A stretch of 64,000 bases of DNA, taken from assembly GCF_051903925.1 (NCBI RefSeq), contig NZ_CP173678.1, positions 930,001-994,000 on the forward strand. The letters are read 5' to 3'. Below the pieces are notes generated by a model that ran no database searches, was not told the DNA's origin, and saw only the letters and a list, made by a program, of their open reading frames with translations. The translations under genes and the position numbers were made by a program. Positions within the stretch are counted from its first letter, which is position 1. Every line of letters starts with the position of its first letter. This DNA comes from G051903925 sp051903925. Its GTDB lineage: Bacteria; Pseudomonadota; Alphaproteobacteria; Zavarziniales; Zavarziniaceae. Below, piece after piece: positions 15,403 to 23,912 of the stretch.

Positions 15403-15743
15403 CACGGCGCCGCGACATAGACGGGCACGCAGGCCACATGCAGGGCGCGCCACACCTTGGGCCGCAGTTCGGGATGGGCGATGGACAACATGACCGGCAG
15501 CCCCGTCGCGGCGCTGAGCTCTGCCTGCCAGCGTGGGCCGTCGAGCAGGAAGCCGGCAAAGATGTCGTCGGCCTCGTACCCCGTCAGGGCCAAGGCCAGG
15601 TCCAGCGGGTCGCTGTCGCGGGCGATGCCGGTCACGCGGGCACCGTGCAGGTAGACCGCCTCCACGTCCTTCTCGCCGCTGGCCCAGCGGCGGATCGGAT
15701 CGGCCATGGGGGCAAGGCGCGGCGGCAGGGGGACGTGCTTCAC
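15402..15743 (-). CDS. Nucleotidyltransferase-like small protein
   Basis: From a GTG at 15743, backed by a GGAAGGA ribosome site, the 113-residue product contains YLHGARVTGIARDSDPLDLA. This resembles the minimal nucleotidyltransferase signature (GSRARG...SDIDL), but the catalytic DxD is spread to D-P-L-D, and GS is GA. Its catalytic competence is therefore doubtful. The ATG at 15707 is an alternative start. It is coupled to the VOC gene (TGATG). No HEPN partner is adjacent. Confidence 0.6.
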   Translation of the reverse strand: MKHVPLPPRLAPMADPIRRWASGEKDVEAVYLHGARVTGIARDSDPLDLALALTGYEADDIFAGFLLDGPRWQAELSAATGLPVMLSIAHPELRPKVWRALHVACVPVYVAAP

Positions 15744-15920
15744 GAAACGGATCCTTCCCTTCAGTCCCGGTGGCGTCGGATGACAAGGATGCGGCGGCGG
15801 GCCGGTTCCCGCCAGCCCCGGCGGACAAGCGCCCAAGCTGGGTTTTGAGCCTGGCGCATTGCGCCCACGCGCCGGGGCACGCCAAGCTCTGGCCGACAGC
15901 CCAGCCGACTGGAGCCCGCC

Positions 15921-16865
15921 ATGTGCGCCGCCTGCGATCATACGATCCACCGCAACAGCATCCACCATGGCTGGAGCCGGGATTTCGCGCCCGTCCTCAG
16001 CGCGCGGCCCGGCGCCCGCATCCATTTCGAGTGCCGCGACGCATCCGATGGGCAGCTGACAAGGGGTTCGACCGTGTCCGACGTCGCCGGGCTGGACTTC
16101 GGCCGTATCAATCCGGTGACGGGACCGGTGTTTGTCGAAGGGGCGCAGCCGGGCGATGTGCTGAAGGTGACGATCCATCGCTTCCACCCGTCCGGACTGG
16201 GCTGGACCGCCAATATTCCAGGTTTCGGCATCCTGGCCGACCAGTTCCCGGACCCGGCCCTGGCCGTCTGGACCTATGACACGACGGGCCAGGTGCCCGC
16301 GGCGTTCGGGCCGGGTGGGCGTGTGCCGCTGAAGGCGATGGCCGGCACGATCGGCGTCGCCCCGGCCGAGCCCGGACACCATTCGATCGTGCCGCCACGC
16401 CGTGTGGGCGGCAACATGGACATCCGCGACGTGGGCGAGGGAACGGTGCTCTACCTGCCGGTGGAGGTGGACGGCGCGCTGTTCTCGATCGGAGACGCCC
16501 ATGCGGCGCAGGGCGATGGCGAGGTCTGCGGCACCGCGATCGAGACGGCGATGGACGTCGAGCTGAGCCTGGACCTCATCAAGGACCGGCCGCTTGCGGC
16601 CCCGCGCTTCACCACGGCAGGACCGGTGTCGCGGCACCTCGATGCAGCGGGCTATGAGGTGACGTTGGGTATCGGCCCCGACCTTCTGACTGGAGTGCGG
16701 GAGAGTGTCGCGCGCATGATCGACCTGCTGGCCGACGAGCATGGCCTGGACCCCGTCGATGCCTACATGCTGTGCTCGGTCTGCGGCGACCTGCGCATCA
16801 GCGAGGTGGTGGACCAGCCCAACTGGGTGGTCAGCTTCTACTTCCCCCGAATCGTCTTTGCGTAG
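15921..16865 (+). CDS. Acetamidase/formamidase family protein
   Basis: The 314-residue protein matches the FmdA_AmdA family, which hydrolyses formamide or short amides to ammonia and the acid. Supporting motifs are GDVLKVTIHRF, PRRVGGNMDIRDVGEGTVLY (residues near 155-175) and FSIGDAHAAQGDGEVCG with the metal/substrate histidine and glutamate. The ending, DLRISEVVDQPNWVVSFYFP, is also typical. It is a single gene followed by a half copy of the palindromic repeat. Confidence 0.93.
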   Translation: MCAACDHTIHRNSIHHGWSRDFAPVLSARPGARIHFECRDASDGQLTRGSTVSDVAGLDFGRINPVTGPVFVEGAQPGDVLKVTIHRFHPSGLGWTANIPGFGILADQFPDPALAVWTYDTTGQVPAAFGPGGRVPLKAMAGTIGVAPAEPGHHSIVPPRRVGGNMDIRDVGEGTVLYLPVEVDGALFSIGDAHAAQGDGEVCGTAIETAMDVELSLDLIKDRPLAAPRFTTAGPVSRHLDAAGYEVTLGIGPDLLTGVRESVARMIDLLADEHGLDPVDAYMLCSVCGDLRISEVVDQPNWVVSFYFPRIVFA

Positions 16866-16890
16866 GGCTGCGGCGGGCCGGCCGCGCCGA

Positions 16891-16966
16891 CATCCTTCGA
16901 GACGGGCCTTCGGCCCTCCTCAGGATGACGGCTGTTGGGAAAATCCCGACAAGATCAACGGCGTCG
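16891..16966. repeat. Half copy of the palindromic repeat family, R3
   Basis: CATCCTTCGAGACGGGCC and the following CTCCTCAGGATGACG match the left arm of R1. The adjacent GGAAAATCCCGACAAGATCA resembles the core of R2. The opposite arm is missing, so this copy is truncated. It lies between two convergent genes. Confidence 0.65.
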
Positions 16967-16997
16967 GGCCAAGGCGCCGGCCATCGGGTGCCGCGCC

Positions 16998-18335
16998 TCA
17001 GACCGCCGCCAGCGCCTTGGCGTCGACCGGGGGGCGGCCGATGGAGACGTAGCGCAGACCGGCGCGGGCCATCTCCTCGGGCGCGTAGACGTTGCGCAGG
17101 TCGACCACGATGGGCTGCTTCAGGCGGGCGCGCACCTCGCCCAGGTCGAGGGCGCGGAACTCGTTCCACTCGGTCAGGATCACGAGCACGTCGGCGCCGT
17201 CCATCGTCTCATAGGCGCCGGTCGCCCAGGTGACGCCGGGGATCAGGTGTGCCGCTTCCTTCATGCCCTCCGGGTCAAAGGCGACGACGCTGGCACCCAG
17301 TGACATCAGCCGGGGCAGGATCTCCAGGCTGGGTGCATCGCGCATGTCGTCCGTATTGGGCTTGAAGGTGACGCCCAGGACCGCGACGCGCGCACCCGAC
17401 AGCTTGCCGTCCAGGGCTGCGGCGATGCGGTCGGCCATCGCCTCCTTGCGCGCCTCGTTCACCTGTACGACCGCCTCGACGATGCGGCTGGGCGTGCCCA
17501 CGTCGCGCGCGGTGCGGGTGAGGGCCAGCGTGTCCTTGGGGAAGCACGAGCCGCCATAGCCGGGGCCCGCATGAAGGAACTTGGCGCCGATGCGCTTGTC
17601 CAGGCCGATCCCCTTGGCCACCATCTGGACGTCGGCGCCGACCTTCTCGCAGATGTCGGCCATCTCGTTGATGAAGGTGATCTTGGTCGCCAGGAAGGCA
17701 TTGGCGGCGTACTTGATCAGCTCCGCCGTCTCCCGCCCGGTGAACAGGATCGGCGTCTCGATCAGGTGCAGCGGGCGATAGAGCTCGCGCAGAACTTCGC
17801 GCGCGCGGTCGCTGTCGGTGCCGACCACGACGCGGTCGGGGCGCATGAAGTCCTCGATCGCCGAGCCTTCGCGCAGGAACTCGGGGTTCGAGGCGACATC
17901 GAACTGCGCATCGGCGCGCGTCTGGCGGATGATGCGCGACACCTCCGCCCCCGTGCCCACCGGCACGGTCGACTTGGTGACGACGACGGCATAGCCGGTC
18001 AGCGATGCCGCGATCTCGGCCGCGGCGGCAAAGACATAGGACAGGTCGGCATGACCGTCGCCGCGCCGGCTGGGCGTGCCCACCGCGATGAAGACGGCCT
18101 GCGCCCCGGCGACGGAGGCCTTGAGGTCGGTGGAGAAGGTGAGGCGGCCGGCGGCGACGTTGTCGGCCACCAGCTTGTCCAGGCCAGGCTCAAAGATCGG
18201 GATCTCGCCCTGTTCCAGCCGCGCGATCTTGGAGGCATCCTTGTCGACGCAGACGACGTGGTGGCCGAACTGGGAAAAGCACGCCCCGGAGACCAGGCCC
18301 ACATAGCCCGTCCCGATCATCGCAACGCGCATCAA
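16998..18335 (-). CDS. ugd: UDP-glucose 6-dehydrogenase
   Basis: The 445-residue enzyme oxidises UDP-glucose to UDP-glucuronate with two NAD+. The Rossmann motif GTGYVGLVSGACF is at residues 8-20. The catalytic cysteine C264 lies in GYGGSCFPKDTLAL, and GVTFKPNTDDMRDAPS marks the C-terminal UDP-binding domain. It is divergent from the TviB-like gene across 235 bp. Together with the epimerase at 19853 it would supply UDP-glucuronate and UDP-galacturonate for surface polysaccharide. Confidence 0.95.
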   Translation of the reverse strand: MMRVAMIGTGYVGLVSGACFSQFGHHVVCVDKDASKIARLEQGEIPIFEPGLDKLVADNVAAGRLTFSTDLKASVAGAQAVFIAVGTPSRRGDGHADLSYVFAAAAEIAASLTGYAVVVTKSTVPVGTGAEVSRIIRQTRADAQFDVASNPEFLREGSAIEDFMRPDRVVVGTDSDRAREVLRELYRPLHLIETPILFTGRETAELIKYAANAFLATKITFINEMADICEKVGADVQMVAKGIGLDKRIGAKFLHAGPGYGGSCFPKDTLALTRTARDVGTPSRIVEAVVQVNEARKEAMADRIAAALDGKLSGARVAVLGVTFKPNTDDMRDAPSLEILPRLMSLGASVVAFDPEGMKEAAHLIPGVTWATGAYETMDGADVLVILTEWNEFRALDLGEVRARLKQPIVVDLRNVYAPEEMARAGLRYVSIGRPPVDAKALAAV

Positions 18336-18460
18336 CTACTCCTTCGTCCCTGGTCCCGCATGTCAGGGACCTTGGCGCCGTCCGGCGCCCATGGCGCGAC
18401 CCGCGGCCACAAAGTGTCCAGGCGGCCAGCGCGGGGCAACAGCTTTTTCCATGTTGCACT

Positions 18461-18472
18461 GCGTCATGACGC
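18461..18472. promoter_or_regulatory. 12-bp perfect palindrome between ugd and the tviB-like gene
   Basis: GCGTCATGACGC is self-complementary and lies in the shared divergent region, 126 bp from the ugd start and 99 bp from the tviB-like start. It could be an operator. No known regulator site was matched. Confidence 0.3.
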
Positions 18473-18570
18473 GGCAGGCGTGTATCGTGGGCGCGGCTGC
18501 CGCGCCCTTTCCTGCCGGCGGCGCTTGGGCTAGAGCTTGGCCTCCGCCTTCATCGGGATCCGCCCGCCTC

Positions 18571-19845
18571 ATGCACGCGCTGCAGGACCTCCGCATGGCC
18601 GTGATCGGCCTGGGCTATGTCGGGCTGCCGCTGGCGGTGGCGCTGGCCCGTCACTTCCCGGTCGTCGGCTTCGACATCGACGCGGACCGGGTCGCAGCAC
18701 TGGCCGCCGGCCACGACGCCACGCGCGAGGTGACGGCGGAGGAACTGGCCGCCGTGCCCCTGCGCGTGACGGCCGATCCCGCGGCGCTGGCCGACGTCAC
18801 CTTCTTTGTCGTGACGGTGCCGACCCCGGTCGACGACCACAAGCAGCCGGTCTTCACCCCCCTGATCCGCGCCAGCGAGACGGTGGGGGCGGTCCTGAAG
18901 CGGGGCGACATTGTCGTCTATGAATCGACCGTCTATCCAGGCGCCACGGAGGAGGTCTGCGTCCCCGTGCTGGAGCGGACGTCCGGCCTGGCCCTTGGCC
19001 GCGATTTCGGCGTCGGCTACAGCCCCGAACGGGCCAATCCGGGCGACCGGGCGCACAAGCTGTCCGGCATCGTCAAGGTGACCTCGGGATCCAGCCCCGC
19101 CGTCGCCGACCTTGTCGACGCCGTCTATGGCCGGATCGTCGGCGCCGGAACCCACCGCGCACCGTCGATCCGCGTGGCCGAGGCGGCCAAGGTGATCGAG
19201 AACACGCAGCGCGACCTGAACATCGCCCTGGTCAACGAGCTGGCCGTGATCTTCAACCGCATGGGCCTGGACACCCAGGCGGTGCTGGACGCGGCCGCCA
19301 CCAAATGGAACTTCCTGGACTTCCGCCCGGGCCTGGTGGGCGGCCACTGCATCGGGGTCGATCCCTACTACCTGACCTACAAGGCCGAGGCATTGGGCCA
19401 TCACCCGGAAGTGATCCTGGCCGGCCGGCGCATCAATGACGGCATGGGCCGCCATGTCGTGGCCGAGGTCGTCAAGCTGATGGTCCGGCGGCGGCTGCAT
19501 GTGGCCGGCGCCCGCGTCCTGGTCCTGGGCTTCGCCTTCAAGGAGAACTGCCCGGACGCCCGCAACACGCGGGTGATTGACGTCGTGGAGGAATTCCGCA
19601 CATACGGGGCGGAGGTTGCGGTGCACGACCCGTGGGTCGACCCGGCGGACGTGAAGCGGACATATGGCCTGGACCTGGTGGCACAGCCCCAGGCAGGAAG
19701 CTATGACGCGATCGTCCTGGCGGTCGCCCATCGGGAATACCGAGCCTGGGGAGCTGACGCGATCCGTGCCTTTGGGCACGGCGACGCCGTCGTGTACGAC
19801 GTGAAATCCGTGCTGCCGGCAGATGCGGTGGACGGACGGCTATAG
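18571..19845 (+). CDS. tviB: Nucleotide sugar dehydrogenase, TviB/VipA-like (UDP-GlcNAc/UDP-HexNAc dehydrogenase)
   Basis: The 424-residue protein has the N-terminal AVIGLGYVGLPLAVALAR motif and the catalytic RPGLVGGHCIGVDPYYL cysteine. The C-terminal FAFKENCPDARNTRVID motif is characteristic of the Vi-polysaccharide TviB/WbpO group rather than of Ugd. It makes the uronic acid form of UDP-N-acetylhexosamine. The ATG at 18571 is used; a second ATG (18595) would trim 8 residues. The epimerase follows after 7 bp. Confidence 0.88.
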   Translation: MHALQDLRMAVIGLGYVGLPLAVALARHFPVVGFDIDADRVAALAAGHDATREVTAEELAAVPLRVTADPAALADVTFFVVTVPTPVDDHKQPVFTPLIRASETVGAVLKRGDIVVYESTVYPGATEEVCVPVLERTSGLALGRDFGVGYSPERANPGDRAHKLSGIVKVTSGSSPAVADLVDAVYGRIVGAGTHRAPSIRVAEAAKVIENTQRDLNIALVNELAVIFNRMGLDTQAVLDAAATKWNFLDFRPGLVGGHCIGVDPYYLTYKAEALGHHPEVILAGRRINDGMGRHVVAEVVKLMVRRRLHVAGARVLVLGFAFKENCPDARNTRVIDVVEEFRTYGAEVAVHDPWVDPADVKRTYGLDLVAQPQAGSYDAIVLAVAHREYRAWGADAIRAFGHGDAVVYDVKSVLPADAVDGRL

Positions 19846-19852
19846 GGCTTGA

Positions 19853-20854
19853 GTGGGCATGGCCATCCTGGTTACCGGTGCCGCCGGGTTCATCGGCTAT
19901 CACACCGCGCGCGCCCTGCTGGCGCGCGGCGAGGCGGTCGTGGGCGTCGACAACCTGGACCCGTACTACGACGTCCAGCTGAAGCGCGACCGGCTGGCCC
20001 GCCTTGTCGACCAGCCCGGCTTCACGTTCCTTGAGGCGGACCTGTCAGAGCACGAGGCGGTGCAGGCCCTGCTGCACGGCCTGGATATCGACCGCATCGT
20101 GCACCTGGCGGCGCAGGCCGGCGTGCGCCACTCGATCGAGCGGCCCTTCGCCTATGCCAAGGCCAACCTGACGGGCCACCTGTCGATCCTGGAGATTGCG
20201 CGCGGCCTGGGCCCGGCTTTGCGCCATCTGGTCTATGCCTCGTCCAGCTCGGTCTATGGCGCCAATGCCAAGGCGCCCTCCTCGGTCGCCGACCGCGTGG
20301 ACAACCCGATCTCGCTCTATGCCGCCACCAAGAAGGCGGACGAGCTGATGAGCCACACCTACGCCCATCTCTATCGCTTGCCGACCACGGGCCTGCGCTT
20401 CTTCACGGTCTATGGGCCGTGGGGCCGGCCGGACATGGCCATGTGGCTGTTCACCGAGGCGATCCTGGCGGGGCGGCCGATCCGTGTCTTCAACAATGGC
20501 GACATGCGGCGCGACTTCACCTTCGTCGACGACATCGTGAGCGGCGTGCTGGCCGTGCTGGACCGCCCGCCACCGGTCGTGGACGGGGCGGTGCCGCATG
20601 TCCTGCACAATATCGGCAACAACCATCCCGAAGCGCTGATGGACATGATCGCCCTGCTGGAGCAGGCGCTGGGCCGCACCGCCATCAAGCAGTTCGAACC
20701 GCTGCAGCCCGGCGACGTGAAGGCGAGCTTCGCCGACATCGACACGCTGCACGCGGCGACCGGCTTCCGCCCGACGACGCCGCTCAGCGTCGGCGTGCGC
20801 CGCTTCGTGGACTGGTACCTGGACTACAAGGGGCTCGCCGCGCCGGCGGCCTGA
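19853..20854 (+). CDS. NAD-dependent epimerase, UDP-glucuronate 4-epimerase-like
   Basis: The 333-residue extended SDR has VTGAAGFIGYHTARALL, the ASSSSVYG serine and YAATKK (YxxxK). The VGVDNLDPYYDVQLKRDRL segment is typical of CapI/GAE-type UDP-glucuronate 4-epimerases. The start is GTG 19853 or ATG 19859. It is paired with the TviB-like dehydrogenase, so the C4 epimer of UDP-HexNAc uronate (TviC-like role) is an alternative substrate. Convergent with msrB. Confidence 0.88.
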   Translation: MGMAILVTGAAGFIGYHTARALLARGEAVVGVDNLDPYYDVQLKRDRLARLVDQPGFTFLEADLSEHEAVQALLHGLDIDRIVHLAAQAGVRHSIERPFAYAKANLTGHLSILEIARGLGPALRHLVYASSSSVYGANAKAPSSVADRVDNPISLYAATKKADELMSHTYAHLYRLPTTGLRFFTVYGPWGRPDMAMWLFTEAILAGRPIRVFNNGDMRRDFTFVDDIVSGVLAVLDRPPPVVDGAVPHVLHNIGNNHPEALMDMIALLEQALGRTAIKQFEPLQPGDVKASFADIDTLHAATGFRPTTPLSVGVRRFVDWYLDYKGLAAPAA

Positions 20855-20860
20855 TCGCGG

Positions 20861-21277
20861 TCAGTCTGGCGTGAAGTCCATGGCGATGCCGTTCATGCAA
20901 TAGCGCTGGTAGCTGGGCGGCGGACCGTCGGGGAAGACGTGGCCCAGGTGCCCGCCGCACTGGGCGCAGTGCACCTCCACCCGGATCATGCCGTGGCTGG
21001 TGTCGCGCGTGGTGCCCACCGCGCCAGGCAGCGGCTCGTCGAAGCTGGGCCAGCCGGTGCCGCTCTCGAACTTGGTCTCTGTCTTGAACAGCTTATTGCC
21101 GCAGCCGGCACAGGCCCAGGTCCCCTTGCGCTTCTCGTGCAGCAGGGCGCAGCTGCCGGGGCGCTCGGTCGCGTGGTGACGCAGCACCTGGTACTGCTCC
21201 GGCGTCAGAAGGCTGCGCCATTCCGCGTCCGTCCGAGTGACGGGAAAGGCCTTGGTGGTCGGGGCGGCGGTGCTCAT
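20861..21277 (-). CDS. msrB: Peptide-methionine (R)-S-oxide reductase
   Basis: The protein, about 138 residues from the ATG at 21277, reduces methionine-R-sulfoxide. The start is preferred over the in-frame ATG at 21283 because GGGAG lies immediately before the latter and 6 nt before the former. Zinc ligands are the CAGC and CAQC pairs. The catalytic cysteine is in RYCMNG, near the C-terminus. The usual tail reads NGIAMDF rather than NSASL. It is divergent from dps, another oxidative-stress gene, across 293 bp with no clear promoter seen. Confidence 0.94.
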   Translation of the reverse strand: MSTAAPTTKAFPVTRTDAEWRSLLTPEQYQVLRHHATERPGSCALLHEKRKGTWACAGCGNKLFKTETKFESGTGWPSFDEPLPGAVGTTRDTSHGMIRVEVHCAQCGGHLGHVFPDGPPPSYQRYCMNGIAMDFTPD

Positions 21278-21570
21278 GGACATCTCCCGGCTGGGGCGTG
21301 GGCTGTCCTGAATATAGGCACCCAGGCGGGCCACCATAACCCGGCTTGATGATCGGGTGGAGCAGACGGAACTTCCGGGCCGCAGGACCGTTCATCCGGC
21401 ATGGCCATCCGGGGGCGTACCGCCCGGCGTGCGGCATCGTCGCTTGTCGATTGACAGCCAGCGCGAGACCGGCCACTTCAGAAATGTAGGCGTATGGCAA
21501 TTTCCCGCGGGTCGCCGCGACCGGAGGCCTGTGCCCCGGCGCCGTCCCGCCCTGCAAGGAGCAGAACCCG

Positions 21571-22095
21571 ATGGCAAAGGACGCAAAGCTGGACGCCAAG
21601 ACCAAGCGCAAGGCGCCGCTTCAGACGCCCACCGACCTGAAGTCAAATGCCGTACCGGATATCGCGGGAGCGCTGAACCTGCTCCTGGCCGATACCTATG
21701 CCCTTTATTTCAAGACCAAGAACTTCCATTGGCATGTCTCGGGCCCGCATTTCCGTGACTATCACCTGCTGCTGGACGAGCAGGCGGCGGCGCTGCTGGC
21801 CACGACCGACATCATGGCGGAGCGGGCGCGCAAGATCGGCGGGACCACGCTGCGCTCCATCGGCCATGTCTCCCGGCTTCAGCGGATCCAGGACAACGAC
21901 GCCGACTTCGTGTCGCCGAAGGACATGCTGGCGGAGCTGCGCGAGGACAACAAGGCGATGGTCGAGCACCTGCGCACGGCCCATGACCTGTGCGACGAAC
22001 ATGGCGACATCGCGACCGCCAGCCTGATCGAGAACTGGGTGGACGAGGCGGAACAGCGCATCTGGTTCCTGTTCGAGGCCACGCGCGACACCTGA
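21571..22095 (+). CDS. dps: DNA-protection ferritin-like protein
   Basis: The 174-residue protein has the Dps ferroxidase signature: KTKNFHWHVSGPHFRDYHLL followed by LDEQ (about residues 48-70), with H, D and E ligands from adjacent subunits. A lysine-rich N-terminal tail (MAKDAKLDAKTKRK) could bind DNA. It oxidises Fe(II) with peroxide and shields DNA. A strong GGAG site precedes the start. The 231 bp after its stop hold no gene and nothing recognised. Confidence 0.93.
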   Translation: MAKDAKLDAKTKRKAPLQTPTDLKSNAVPDIAGALNLLLADTYALYFKTKNFHWHVSGPHFRDYHLLLDEQAAALLATTDIMAERARKIGGTTLRSIGHVSRLQRIQDNDADFVSPKDMLAELREDNKAMVEHLRTAHDLCDEHGDIATASLIENWVDEAEQRIWFLFEATRDT

Positions 22096-22326
22096 CCCCC
22101 CCGCCAGACGCGAGCCGGGTGGCGGCGAGGGAGCGTGTCCAGGCAAGGGCCGCTCCTTCACACCTCCCGGCACCCTGGTCTCTGGGCTTCGCCCCGTACC
22201 TCTGGCCGGCGGATCCCGGGGCATCGCGGCGGCATGGCTGAATTGAGCCGCCCGACGGTTGGAAGCGCTGTCACGGAACCGTAATGTGCGCGCCACCCGG
22301 CGGTGCTTGCCGGGACGGCGGCCCGA

Positions 22327-23175
22327 ATGTCCCTTGAAGTCCTTGCCCTGGTCCTGATCGGCGCGTTCCTGCACGCCAGCTGGAACGCCATGGTCCGCTC
22401 CGGACCGGACAAGCTGGTCGATACCCTGGTGGTGACCCTGGGTGCCGCGGCACTGGCCGTTGTGGGGCTGCCCCTGGTTGGCCTGCCGGCCTGGGAGTGC
22501 TGGCCCTATCTCGCCGCGTCCGTCGTCGTCCACCTGGGCTACCTGGCGCTGGTCGCCGCGGCCTATGAGGCGGGCGGCATGGCCCATGCCTATCCGCTGA
22601 TGCGGGGGACGGCGCCGCTGATCGTGGCCCTGGGCAGCGCCTGGCTGCTGGGCGAGGTGCTGGGCACGGGCGAGTGGCTGGGCATCGTGCTGATCTGTAC
22701 CGGCGTGCTGGGCCTGGGTCTGCTGCGCGACCGGACGCACGCCGATGGCAGCCGCCGCGTGACCTGGCTGGCCCTGGCCAATGCCGGGATCATCGCGACC
22801 TATACGGTACTGGACGGCCATGGAGTGCGGCTTTCCGGCAATGCCGGGGCCTATGTCCTGCTTTCGTCCCTGCTGGAGGTGCTCCCCTTCGGCCTCTACG
22901 TCGTGTGGCGGCGGGGGCTCGCGCCGGTCATGGCCCAGGTGCGGCGGCGCTGGCTGGTCGGCCTGGGCGGCGGCTGTGCCATCGTCGGCTCCTATACCCT
23001 GGCCCTGTGGGCGATGACGCAGGCGCCGATCGCCATGGTTGCCGCCCTGCGCGAGACGTCGATCCTGTTCGGCCTTGCGATCGCATCGCTGCTGCTGAAG
23101 GAACGCCTGGGGCCGGTGCGCATCTCGGCCGCGCTGACCATTGCCGCTGGCGCCATGGCCCTGCGCCTGGCCTGA
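22327..23175 (+). CDS. EamA/DMT family transporter
   Basis: The 282-residue membrane protein has two EamA halves with about nine to ten hydrophobic segments. It begins MSLEVLALVLIGAFLHASWN, with the conserved HASWNA in helix 1. The YPLMRGTAPLIVALG segment closes the first repeat. It is distinct from the DMT protein at 4757. The substrate is unknown. It is convergent with the PAS-domain gene. Confidence 0.88.
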   Translation: MSLEVLALVLIGAFLHASWNAMVRSGPDKLVDTLVVTLGAAALAVVGLPLVGLPAWECWPYLAASVVVHLGYLALVAAAYEAGGMAHAYPLMRGTAPLIVALGSAWLLGEVLGTGEWLGIVLICTGVLGLGLLRDRTHADGSRRVTWLALANAGIIATYTVLDGHGVRLSGNAGAYVLLSSLLEVLPFGLYVVWRRGLAPVMAQVRRRWLVGLGGGCAIVGSYTLALWAMTQAPIAMVAALRETSILFGLAIASLLLKERLGPVRISAALTIAAGAMALRLA

Positions 23176-23183
23176 ATCCTGAT

Positions 23184-23753
23184 TCAGAGGCAGCCGGCGG
23201 GCACGTTCTGCGGCGGCCGCGGATGAAAGGCGACGGGCGGCATCCGCTCGGTCCAGCGGCCCAGCATCTCCACATCCTCGACACAGATCGCCTTGTCGAT
23301 CACGCGGCCGTCGCTGGACAGGGGGAACAGGCCGATTTCCAGCCGGCGGGGGTCGTCCGCCACCAGGCTGGCCGGCACCACCGAGTAGAGGGGCCGCCGC
23401 TCGCGGACCATCGCGGCATAGAAATCCTGCCAGCCCTGGCCGGCGGCTTCGTCGGGGAAATCCAGTTCGTCCAGATAGGACCAGGTGAAGTCGCGCCGCG
23501 CCACCCGCACCACGTCCGTGCCCACGACGCGGAAGCGGACGCGAAACGGCTGGTAGCTGAAATCCACGAGCAGGACGCTGGACAGGCAGAAGACAAAGTC
23601 CCGGGGGTGCAGGTCATGGCGCGCCGGCATCTCGCGCCCACGCCGCAGCGATTGCCAATGGCTGGCAAACCGGCGCACCTGGGTGCCGCTGAAATCGTCT
23701 GCCGTCGTACGGATGTCTACGGGCACCGGTCCCTCGCCGTCTGCAGGACACAA
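23184..23753 (-). CDS. PAS domain-containing protein (single-domain)
   Basis: The 189-residue protein resembles the PAS_5 (alphaproteobacterial 'PAS domain-containing protein') family. It has WQSLRRGREMPARHDLHPRD near residues 33-52, then FRVRFRVVGTDVV and LDELDFPDE. No kinase, GGDEF or HTH domain is attached. The role is probably sensory or adaptor but unproven. Its start faces the pse operon across 159 bp that contain an operator-like repeat. Confidence 0.75.
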   Translation of the reverse strand: MCPADGEGPVPVDIRTTADDFSGTQVRRFASHWQSLRRGREMPARHDLHPRDFVFCLSSVLLVDFSYQPFRVRFRVVGTDVVRVARRDFTWSYLDELDFPDEAAGQGWQDFYAAMVRERRPLYSVVPASLVADDPRRLEIGLFPLSSDGRVIDKAICVEDVEMLGRWTERMPPVAFHPRPPQNVPAGCL

Positions 23754-23828
23754 GGCGGCCCCAACAGGATACGAAACGACGCCCGGTCAAGACGGTTCCC
23801 GCTGCGCATGCCGCGGGGATACGCCATG

Positions 23829-23858
23829 GTTAACCGGTTCGGTCATAGTTAACCGAAC
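23829..23858. promoter_or_regulatory. Operator-like repeat upstream of pseB
   Basis: GTTAACCG occurs at 23829 and again at 23848, exactly 19 bp apart on the same face of the helix. GTTCGGT (23837-23843) is also the inverse of ACCGAAC (23852-23858). The cluster ends 54 bp before pseB. The TTAAC cores recall CtrA half-sites, but the TTAA-N7-TTAAC spacing is absent. Confidence 0.4.
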
Positions 23859-23912
23859 GTCAAGACCCGGGCGCCAGGATGGCCCCACTGGAACTGCGGA
23901 GCAGAACGCGCC

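Noticed and set aside
21451..21479. Promoter for dps (TTGACA at 21451)
   Set aside because: No acceptable -10 element lies at the required spacing.
23829..23858. Full CtrA box (TTAA-N7-TTAAC)
   Set aside because: TTAAC cores are present, but the spacing between them is 15 bases after the first TTAA, not 7.
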